Assembly (NCBI GenBank): GCA_002683775.1
Contig: NYTT01000038.1
Location: 1 to 6,307, forward strand
DNA from: Flavobacteriales bacterium
Lineage (GTDB): Bacteria > Bacteroidota > Bacteroidia > Flavobacteriales > BACL11
DNA length: 6,307 nt
Direction of reading: 5' to 3'
Positions 1 through 6,017 of this stretch are shown here, piece by piece. Each line of letters starts with the position of its first letter. The stretch's first letter is position 1. The notes under the pieces are model-generated. The model did no database searches. It saw only the letters and a list, made by a program, of their open reading frames with translations, and had not been told where the DNA came from. A program made the translations under genes and the position numbers.

Positions 1-948
1 ATCTTCAAATGATAAATCTGAATTTGTTGTATCATTTAAGAGAGAGTCATTAGCTAGAACATCAGCTAAAAGAGAAGATTCTTCTGAAATTTTTTCCTTG
101 TCAACATTTTTTTCATCACTAACTTTAGCATTTTTAGTTTCCTCTTCAACTACTTCAGTTGCTTGAATACTTCTTAAATAGGTATTAGCAGATTCAAATG
201 ATTGAAATATCTCACTGTACTCATAAGTTTCCCAGAATTCTAATTGAGCAGTGGATTGTAATAGTTTTCTAGCTCTTTCAGGATTTTTGATTCCAGGAAG
301 CTCAACAAGAATACGACCTGCGGTTTCTAATCTTTGTATATTTGGTTGAGTCACACCAAACCTGTCAATTCTACTTCTAAGAATATTAAATGATCTAGAA
401 ATTGCATCTTCAACTTCTAATACTAATACATCAACAACCTCTTGATTTGTAGCATTAATCTTAACTTTTTCTTTTAACTGAGAAGTAAAAATAACAGCTA
501 AACCAGAATTTGGAGAAAGCTTTTCATATTCAGACCCAAACAAAGTTACAAAATCATCTTGGCTATCTGTTTGTGCATTTTGTGTTTTTTTAATTGCCTC
601 AACAAAAACGCTGTCTTTACTATTGTTTGCTAATGCCTTTACTACATCTATAACCATTACCTCTAAAGTAACATTCATACCTCCTTTTAAATCAAGACCT
701 AAGTTTAACTCTCTTGATTTACATTCTGCATAGGTGTATTCAGTTAATCCAATATCGTAAACAGGTTCAGAATTTATTGAGTCAAGATAAAACTTTTGTT
801 TTACTTCTTGCTCTTCTAAAGGGAATTGGCTAGCGTATTCAAAAGCATCATCTTCAACCCCACCAGCAATCCAAGTAAATGACAATTGATATAAACATAC
901 TATAGCGAACAGTATGGCAAAAATTTTAATAAAATTTCTGTTTTGCAT
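1..948 (-). CDS. secDF: Protein translocase subunit SecDF, N-terminal part (cut by the window's left edge)
   Basis: This gene encodes the N-terminal 316 residues of a SecD-type membrane protein that uses the proton gradient to help the SecYEG channel pull exported proteins across the inner membrane. Translation from the ATG at 948 stays open to base 1. Residues about 8-28 form the first membrane segment. The SecD hallmark LGLDLKGG lies at 83-90. A conserved periplasmic stretch at about 188-240 includes ILRSRIDRFGV and the segment VELPGIKNPERARKLL. In Bacteroidetes SecD and SecF are usually fused in one protein of roughly 1000 residues, so about two thirds is probably missing here; the fusion itself is inference. 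Residues about 262-316 are acidic, Ser/Asn-rich and low in complexity, and look like a disordered insert in the periplasmic domain. The start is supported by the promoter-like box about 35 bases upstream. No Shine-Dalgarno sequence is seen. The gene is divergent from the T9SS-secreted protein gene. Confidence 0.93.
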   Translation of the reverse strand, partial: MQNRNFIKIFAILFAIVCLYQLSFTWIAGGVEDDAFEYASQFPLEEQEVKQKFYLDSINSEPVYDIGLTEYTYAECKSRELNLGLDLKGGMNVTLEVMVIDVVKALANNSKDSVFVEAIKKTQNAQTDSQDDFVTLFGSEYEKLSPNSGLAVIFTSQLKEKVKINATNQEVVDVLVLEVEDAISRSFNILRSRIDRFGVTQPNIQRLETAGRILVELPGIKNPERARKLLQSTAQLEFWETYEYSEIFQSFESANTYLRSIQATEVVEEETKNAKVSDEKNVDKEKISEESSLLADVLANDSLLNDTTNSDLSFED

Positions 949-982
949 AATCTTAATTTTTAATCTGATTTTTTAAAGGTGG

Positions 983-1013
983 CAAATATAAAACTATAAA
1001 GCAAAAAACACAA
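983..1013 (-). promoter_or_regulatory. Probable secDF promoter (Bacteroidetes -33/-7 type)
   Basis: Read on the minus strand, TATATTTG (990 down to 983) matches the Bacteroidetes -7 consensus TAnnTTTG exactly. A TTG (1013 down to 1011) lies 20 bases upstream of it, at the distance expected for the -33 element. Transcription would start near 976-979 and give a leader of roughly 30 bases before the secDF ATG at 948. This is a pattern match, and no transcript data were available. Confidence 0.65.
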
Positions 1014-1095
1014 CTAGTGTATAAGAAAGTTAGAAATAGTGTAAGATATTTTTTAACTTCACCCTGAAACGTGAATCTTTTAGAATTTTTGGTTG

Positions 1096-1104
1096 TATTA
1101 TTGC
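1096..1104 (+). promoter_or_regulatory. Weak candidate -7 box for the T9SS-secreted protein gene
   Basis: TATTATTGC differs from the Bacteroidetes -7 consensus TAnnTTTG at one position. It lies 16 bases before the GTG proposed as the start of the downstream gene, which would give a leader of about 10-15 bases. I see no TTG at the expected -33 distance, around 1070-1076. It is only a candidate. If real, it would argue against the TTG codon at 1093 as the translation start. Confidence 0.25.
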
Positions 1105-1119
1105 ATAAAACATCTTCAA

Positions 1120-3297
1120 GTGAAATGTAAATTATTTTTCCTTCTTATTCTAAGTTCAACTAGTTTGTCAGCACAGCTTAACCTTGTGAGAGATAACACA
1201 CTAATAATAGAGGAAAATAATATTATATTTAATTCAGCACTCGCTGGTGGAATAAATGCCGCTCAATTTTCAAACTTAGATCTGAATTTAGATGGAGTTA
1301 TGGATATTTTAATATTTGACAAATCTGGAAATAGAATTAATCCATTTGTAAATCAAAATGGATCTTACACATATGCACCTGAGTATCGACAATTTTTTCC
1401 TGAACTACATGATTGGGCAATACTAGAAGATTATAACTGTGATGGAAAGAATGACATTTTTACATATAATAACGGTGGTATATCTGTATATCAAAACACT
1501 TCTGTATCAGAGTTAGAGTTTACTGAAGTAACAGAATCATTTATATTAAGTGATTATGGCTCAAACTTTTTAAATATTTACATGAGTCCTGTAGATATAC
1601 CTGCAATTGCAGATATTGATTATGATGGAGATCTAGATATTCTAACTTTTTCTATTCTTGGAGGATTTGTTGAATATCACAAGAACCTATCAATGGAACT
1701 CTATGGTAATTGCGATTCTCTTACATTTGAATTTTCAGAAAGTTGTTGGGGCCTATTTTATGAAGGTTTAAATTCATATATACTAAACTGTCCAAACTGT
1801 CAATGTCCGCAGATAAATCAAAATTTACAGCAAAAACAAAAACATGCAGGCTCAACTTTGCTTGCGATTGATATCGATAATGATAACGACAAAGATTTAG
1901 TTCTTGGAGATATAAGTTATAATAATTTAAATTTATTAATTAATGGTGGAGATAACATTAATGCCATAATGACTTCGGTTGACTCTCTTTTTCCAATGAA
2001 TAACAGCAATACCTTACCAGCTGAGATAAGTGTTTACCCTGCCTCGTTTTATTTAGACATAACTAATGATGGTGTGAAAGACCTTCTAGTAACAACAAAC
2101 AGTGCAAATAATTCTGAAAACATTGAGAGTTGTTGGGCATATGAAAATAATGGGCAAAATTCATTACCATCTTTTAATTTCATTAAAAATGACTTCTTGC
2201 AAGGTGATATGTTAGATTTTGGAACATCTGCTATGCCTAACTTCTTCGATTATAACAACGATGGCCTTAAAGATTTAGTAATAGGGAATTATGGCTATCA
2301 TAATCCAAATGACAACCCAACTTCTTCACTTGCGTTGTTAGAAAATATTGGAAATGACTCTGTCCCTAGATATGAAATAATAGATAGAGATTGGCTAAAC
2401 ATTTCAACATTAAATTTAAATACAACATTAAACATTCCAGCGCTAAATCTATCTCCTACATTTGGAGATATTGATGGGGATAATCTTGATGACTTAATAC
2501 TAGGAGATGCTGATGGATTGTTACATTTATTTGTCAATAGTGGAGGTGGAATTTTTCAGCTTAATTCACCAAACTATCAAAATATTGATATTGGACAATT
2601 TGCTCAACCTCAACTCGTAGATGTAAATAGAGATGGTGTAATTGATTTATTAATTGGGGAGCAAGATGGAACAATAAACTACTTACCTAATTCTGGTACT
2701 CTAAATAATGCAATATTTGACACTATAATCACTAACTGGGGCTTAATTGATGTTGATAGCAATTTAATAAGTACAGGCTTTAGCAGTCCGACACTTTATG
2801 ATAGTAACGGAGTTTATCAATTATATGTTGGAAGCTATAGCGGTAAAACATATCATTTCAATAATATAGACAATAACCTAGATGGTCAATTCTCAGAAGT
2901 AAATTCAATAATCTCTGAAATTTGGGATGGTGGCAAATCTTCAATCACAATAGCAGATATAAATTCTGACAATATAGCTGATATGATTATTGGAAATAAT
3001 GCTGGGGGAATCGCATACTTTAGTAGCGATACTACAAATTTGGTAGTAGGTTCAAATGAATTAGAAATAAATACAAAAGAAGATTTCTTGATTTCACCAA
3101 ATCCAGCACAAGATCTTATAAAAATTAGCTCTAGTGTGTATGGAATAATTAATATTTATAACTCTACAGGATCAATTATTTTAAGTAAAGTTAAGAACAA
3201 AGAAGAAATAACTATACGATTTCCGAACATATCTAAAGGAATTTACGTTGTTGAATTAAATAACACTGTAAAAAAACTTGTAATTGATTATCCTTAA
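1120..3297 (+). CDS. Secreted FG-GAP/VCBS repeat protein with T9SS type A sorting domain
   Basis: The product is predicted to cross the inner membrane by Sec and the outer membrane by the type IX system, ending at the surface or in the medium. Starting at GTG 1120 gives 725 residues and a compact signal peptide: Lys at position 2, a Leu/Phe-rich core, and likely cleavage between Ala18 and Gln19. The reading frame extends upstream to a TTG at 1093, which would add nine residues before that signal. Nine Asp-rich loops of the D-x-[DN]-x-D-[GN] kind begin near residues 54, 104, 165, 251, 313, 377, 450, 501 and 613. Several are followed by DLxIG-type strands, typical of calcium-binding FG-GAP/VCBS beta-propeller blades. 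Residues about 656-725 form the T9SS tail, with SPNPAQD near 659, a central YNSTGSI strand, KGIYVVEL near 706 and a basic KK close to the end. Five cysteines lie between about 198 and 229. The ligand and function are unknown; adhesion or polymer binding would be a guess. Confidence 0.9.
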   Translation: MKCKLFFLLILSSTSLSAQLNLVRDNTLIIEENNIIFNSALAGGINAAQFSNLDLNLDGVMDILIFDKSGNRINPFVNQNGSYTYAPEYRQFFPELHDWAILEDYNCDGKNDIFTYNNGGISVYQNTSVSELEFTEVTESFILSDYGSNFLNIYMSPVDIPAIADIDYDGDLDILTFSILGGFVEYHKNLSMELYGNCDSLTFEFSESCWGLFYEGLNSYILNCPNCQCPQINQNLQQKQKHAGSTLLAIDIDNDNDKDLVLGDISYNNLNLLINGGDNINAIMTSVDSLFPMNNSNTLPAEISVYPASFYLDITNDGVKDLLVTTNSANNSENIESCWAYENNGQNSLPSFNFIKNDFLQGDMLDFGTSAMPNFFDYNNDGLKDLVIGNYGYHNPNDNPTSSLALLENIGNDSVPRYEIIDRDWLNISTLNLNTTLNIPALNLSPTFGDIDGDNLDDLILGDADGLLHLFVNSGGGIFQLNSPNYQNIDIGQFAQPQLVDVNRDGVIDLLIGEQDGTINYLPNSGTLNNAIFDTIITNWGLIDVDSNLISTGFSSPTLYDSNGVYQLYVGSYSGKTYHFNNIDNNLDGQFSEVNSIISEIWDGGKSSITIADINSDNIADMIIGNNAGGIAYFSSDTTNLVVGSNELEINTKEDFLISPNPAQDLIKISSSVYGIINIYNSTGSIILSKVKNKEEITIRFPNISKGIYVVELNNTVKKLVIDYP
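3073..3294 (+). other. T9SS C-terminal sorting domain (type A, Por_Secre_tail-like) coding segment
   Basis: The last roughly 70 residues of the preceding CDS have the layout of the type A C-terminal domain recognised by the type IX secretion machinery. There is an SPNPAQD motif followed by a short strand, a hydrophobic strand ending in YNSTGSI, then a KGIYVVEL strand and a basic KKLVID close to the C-terminus. In known cargo this domain is usually cleaved at the cell surface by the PorU sortase, often with attachment to anionic LPS. The boundary with the propeller is approximate and lies in a Ser/Asn/Glu-rich linker. Confidence 0.85.
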
Positions 3298-3319
3298 AAA
3301 GTAAAAAGATAACTATTAG

Positions 3320-3327
3320 TATATTTG
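3320..3327 (+). promoter_or_regulatory. Candidate -7 box directly in front of dapD
   Basis: TATATTTG matches the Bacteroidetes TAnnTTTG -7 consensus exactly and ends only four bases before the first dapD ATG at 3332. Transcription would then begin at or within a few bases of the start codon, giving a leaderless or nearly leaderless mRNA. A weakness is that there is no TTG at the usual -33 distance, about 3294-3303, where the sequence is A-rich. If this is a promoter, it heads the dapD-glycosyltransferase-tsaC transcription unit. Confidence 0.5.
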
Positions 3328-3331
3328 CGCT

Positions 3332-4147
3332 ATGATGGAACTAAGAAAAACAATTGAAGATACTTGGAATAAAAGAGAGTTATTAAAAAGTAAAAAATCA
3401 ATAGATTGTATAAATACTGTTATTGAAGAAATAGATAAGGGTAGGCTTCGTATTGCTGAAAAAATTGATGATAAATGGCAAGTAAATAATTGGTTAAAAA
3501 AAGCTGTTATTCTTTATTTCCCTATTCGAAAAATGGAAACAATTGAAATTGGCCCTTTAGAATTTCATGACAAAATGAAGCTTAAAAATGATTACGCTAA
3601 TTTAGGAGTCAGAGTTGTTCCTCATGCTATAGCAAGATATGGATCTTATCTTTCAAAAGGTGTAATTATGATGCCATCATACGTGAATATTGGTGCATAT
3701 GTAGACTCTGGAACAATGATAGATACTTGGGCAACTGTTGGTTCTTGTGCTCAGATAGGAAAAAATGTTCATATTTCTGGTGGTGTGGGAATTGGTGGCG
3801 TGCTTGAGCCAGTACAAGCCTCTCCTGTAATAATAGAGGATGATGCTTTCTTAGGATCTCGTTCTATAATTGTAGAGGGAGTTAAGATTGAAAAAGAAGC
3901 TGTTTTAGGCGCAAACGTTGTACTAACTTCATCAACAAAAATTATTGATGTAAGCGGAGAAAAACCGATAGAGCATCAAGGTATTATTCCATCAAGATCA
4001 GTTGTTATTCCAGGTAGTTATGAAAAAGAATTTCAAGCAGGTAAATTTGGGGTACCATGTGCACTTATTATTGGTAAAAGAAAAGAGAGTACAGATAAAA
4101 AAACTACACTAAATGATGCCCTCAGAGACTATAAAGTTTCAATATAA
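3332..4147 (+). CDS. dapD: 2,3,4,5-tetrahydropyridine-2,6-dicarboxylate N-succinyltransferase
   Basis: DapD transfers succinyl from succinyl-CoA to tetrahydrodipicolinate in the cytoplasm. This is the committed step of the succinylase branch to meso-diaminopimelate (peptidoglycan) and lysine. The 271-residue product is close to the 274 residues of E. coli DapD and matches it closely as recalled. The N-terminal helical domain includes LRIAEKIDDKWQVNNWLKKAV at about 39-59. From about 92 a left-handed beta-helix of hexapeptide repeats follows, containing MPSYVNIGAYVDSGTMIDTW (114-133), VGSCAQIGKNVH and GGVGIGGVLEP (150-160). The Asp in the GTMIDTW segment (131) appears to correspond to the Asp proposed as catalytic in mycobacterial DapD. 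Two ATGs are adjacent: 3335 gives the family-like start MELRKTIE, while 3332 adds one Met. The stop overlaps the next start by one base (TAATG). No other dap gene lies in the window. Confidence 0.96.
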   Translation: MMELRKTIEDTWNKRELLKSKKSIDCINTVIEEIDKGRLRIAEKIDDKWQVNNWLKKAVILYFPIRKMETIEIGPLEFHDKMKLKNDYANLGVRVVPHAIARYGSYLSKGVIMMPSYVNIGAYVDSGTMIDTWATVGSCAQIGKNVHISGGVGIGGVLEPVQASPVIIEDDAFLGSRSIIVEGVKIEKEAVLGANVVLTSSTKIIDVSGEKPIEHQGIIPSRSVVIPGSYEKEFQAGKFGVPCALIIGKRKESTDKKTTLNDALRDYKVSI

Positions 4148-5271
4148 TGCGATTAGGTTTTGATGCAAAAAGAGCTTTTTCAAATGAAACAGGGCTAGGA
4201 AATTACTCAAGAGATACTATTCGAATTTTATCCTCTTTTTTTAGTCAAAATAAATATTTCTTATATACTCCAAAAAAAATCAAATCTCCAAGAACTTTCT
4301 TTATTGAAGAAAAAGAAAATATTTTTGTTCGTACTCCTGAATCATTGATTAATAAAACGCTAAGATCATATTGGAGAAGCTTTAGTATTGTAAAAGACAT
4401 ATTTACAAATAATATTGATATTTTTCATGGGCTAAGTAATGAATTACCAATTGGAATTGAAAAGACTTCAATTAAAAGCATTGTAACAATTCATGATTTA
4501 ATATTTATAAGGTATCCATCTTTGTTTAAATCTATTGATAGAAGAATATATTACAAGAAATCAAAATCTGCTTGCCTAAGAGCTAATAAGATTATAGCAG
4601 TAAGCGAACAAACTAAAAAAGATATTATTGATTATTTTAATATCTCAGAAAAAAAAATAGAAGTTGTTTATCAAGGTTGCAACAAAATATTTCAAAAACA
4701 ACTTACTATAGAATCTAAAAATTTTGTAAACAAAAAATATTTTTTACCAAAAAGTTATCTGTTATATGTTGGTACTATTGAAGAGCGAAAAAACTTATTA
4801 ACCCTACTAAAAGCACTAAGAGAGATTCCAGATCAGAAGCTGGTTGTTATTGGTAATGGTAAAGAATATATGATTAAATGTAAGAAATATATTTCGGAAA
4901 ACAATCTAGAAAATAGAGTCATCTTTATAAGTAATTTATTGTTAGAAGAAATGGCTGCTATTTATCAATCTGCAGAAATCATGATATATCCTTCGATTTT
5001 TGAAGGGTTTGGAATTCCCATTTTAGAAGCATTATTTTCCAAAACACCCGTTATCACATCAAAAGGTGGATGTTTTAGTGAAGCGGGAGGACCTCATTCT
5101 ATGTATGTTGATCCTTTAAATGAAAAAGAAATAGAAAATGCAATTATAAAAATAAGTAAATCTCAGTTAATCAAAGAAAAAATGATAAATGAAGGTTTCA
5201 GTTATGCTCAAAACTTTACTGATAAAAATATCGCAACTAATTTATTTAAAGTATACAAAGATTTGAAATAA
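4147..5271 (+). CDS. Glycosyltransferase, GT-B fold (family 4 / group 1 type)
   Basis: This 374-residue protein is of usual length for a GT4-like retaining transferase that moves a sugar from a nucleotide donor to a lipid-linked or surface glycan acceptor. The N-terminal Rossmann domain begins MRLGFDAKRAF and has the glycine-rich acceptor-side loop GLGNYSR at 16-22, then FHGLSNELP near 93 and TIHDLIF near 114. The C-terminal donor-binding domain shows VGTIEERKNL at 208-217, whose Arg-Lys is typical for diphosphate contact. It also has the E-x7-E signature in YPSIFEGFGIPILEA (Glu286 and Glu294). There is no signal peptide or clear membrane span, so it is likely cytosolic or peripherally attached to the inner membrane. 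It overlaps dapD and the next glycosyltransferase gene by one base each, suggesting translational coupling. Donor and acceptor cannot be read from the sequence. The N-terminal pattern resembles mannosyltransferase-like O-antigen enzymes, but this is tentative. Confidence 0.93.
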   Translation: MRLGFDAKRAFSNETGLGNYSRDTIRILSSFFSQNKYFLYTPKKIKSPRTFFIEEKENIFVRTPESLINKTLRSYWRSFSIVKDIFTNNIDIFHGLSNELPIGIEKTSIKSIVTIHDLIFIRYPSLFKSIDRRIYYKKSKSACLRANKIIAVSEQTKKDIIDYFNISEKKIEVVYQGCNKIFQKQLTIESKNFVNKKYFLPKSYLLYVGTIEERKNLLTLLKALREIPDQKLVVIGNGKEYMIKCKKYISENNLENRVIFISNLLLEEMAAIYQSAEIMIYPSIFEGFGIPILEALFSKTPVITSKGGCFSEAGGPHSMYVDPLNEKEIENAIIKISKSQLIKEKMINEGFSYAQNFTDKNIATNLFKVYKDLK

Positions 5272-6017
5272 TGAAATTATCTGCAATTATTCCTACAGGC
5301 AACGAGGAACACAATATAGTTAACGCTATAAAATCCGTAGACTTTGCTGATGAAATTATTATAGTAGACTCTTTCAGTAAAGACAATACTATAAAATTAG
5401 CTACTAAATTAGCCGATACTATTTTACAAAGAGAATACATAAATTCAGCATCTCAAAAAAATTGGGCTATTCCTCAAGCAAAATTTGAATGGATCTTTCT
5501 TATTGATGCTGATGAAAGAGTCCCCTTAGATTTAAAAGAAGAAATATTAGAAGTGTTAAGTTCTGAAAATAATTTTAGTGGTTTTTGGATAAAAAGACAG
5601 AATTATTTTATGGGTAAAAAAATCCGCTTTAGTGGATGGAGAGGTGATAAAGTAATTCGTTTATTTAAAAGAGATAAATGTAAATATGAAGAGAAAAATG
5701 TGCATGCTGAAATTATTAGTGACGGAAAAATTGGTATGTTAAAGAACAAACTAATTCACAATACTTTTACAAGCAAAGAAGCTTACATTGATAAACTAAG
5801 AAGATATGCAAGATGGCAGGCAAAAGATTATGATAGAATAACAAATAAGATAACAGTCTATCACACTAAAGTAAAACCTATCATACGTTTTATAAAACAT
5901 TATTTTTTGCAACTAGGAATACTTGATGGATATGTTGGGTTTATCATCTCTTTTTATCAAGCAAAAGCAGTTAAAATGCGCTATGATTATCTTATAAAAT
6001 TTCGTAATGAAAAATGA
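5271..6017 (+). CDS. Glycosyltransferase family 2, WaaE/KdtX-like (LPS core beta-1,4-glucosyltransferase-like)
   Basis: This 248-residue GT-A fold enzyme belongs by pattern to the WaaE/KdtX branch of family 2, whose studied members add glucose to the lipopolysaccharide inner core. Visible elements are SAIIPTGNEEHNI (4-16), the nucleotide-binding ADEIIIVDSFSKDNT (26-40), the metal-binding DAD within FLIDADERVP (79-81), and GFWIKRQNYFMGKKIRFSGW (104-123) with NVHAEI (143-148). The C-terminal part (about 202-243) is hydrophobic and basic (KPIIRFIKHYFLQLGILDGY) and could associate with the membrane. The residue after PT is Gly, where relatives as I recall them usually carry an aromatic residue (Tyr or Phe). 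The start ATG overlaps the previous stop by one base, and the 3' end overlaps the tsaC-like gene by 11 bases. The actual sugar and acceptor are not determinable here; waaE is not assigned as a name. Confidence 0.92.
   Translation: MKLSAIIPTGNEEHNIVNAIKSVDFADEIIIVDSFSKDNTIKLATKLADTILQREYINSASQKNWAIPQAKFEWIFLIDADERVPLDLKEEILEVLSSENNFSGFWIKRQNYFMGKKIRFSGWRGDKVIRLFKRDKCKYEEKNVHAEIISDGKIGMLKNKLIHNTFTSKEAYIDKLRRYARWQAKDYDRITNKITVYHTKVKPIIRFIKHYFLQLGILDGYVGFIISFYQAKAVKMRYDYLIKFRNEK

Larger units (their letters stand above)
949..1119. other. Divergent intergenic region between secDF and the T9SS-secreted protein gene
   Basis: This AT-rich stretch separates two divergently transcribed genes and must carry both starts of transcription. 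The secDF promoter match occupies 983-1013. An imperfect inverted repeat pairs 1029-1038 with 1047-1057, with one bulge and one mismatch. The palindrome ACTAGT sits at 1013-1018, overlapping the putative secDF -33 element by one base. Neither repeat is strong enough to name as an operator. No tRNA, small ORF or terminator is visible. Confidence 0.6.

Noticed and set aside
1029..1057. Imperfect inverted repeat GTTAGAAATA / TATTTTTTAAC, considered as an operator or hairpin
   Set aside because: It needs a bulge and a mismatch and is nearly all A/T. Such pairings are expected by chance in an intergenic region of this composition.
2298..2537. Minus-strand open frame of 79 codons
   Set aside because: It lies wholly inside the T9SS protein gene, antisense to well-formed calcium-loop repeats, and its translation is Ser/Asn-rich without any recognisable motif. 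It is a shadow of the repeats.
1120..3297. Integrin-like or toxin function for the FG-GAP protein
   Set aside because: FG-GAP/VCBS repeats occur in many unrelated bacterial surface proteins, and no additional catalytic or toxin domain is visible between the signal peptide and the T9SS tail, so no specific function is assigned.
3288..3312. TTATC...GATAA inverted repeat at the end of the T9SS protein gene, considered as a terminator
   Set aside because: The stem is only five AT-rich base pairs with a 15-base loop and no following T-run, too weak for an intrinsic terminator.
5246..5440. Minus-strand open frame of 64 codons
   Set aside because: It is antisense to the end of one glycosyltransferase gene and the conserved N-terminal motifs of the next. 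No promoter-like signal or family resemblance was seen.
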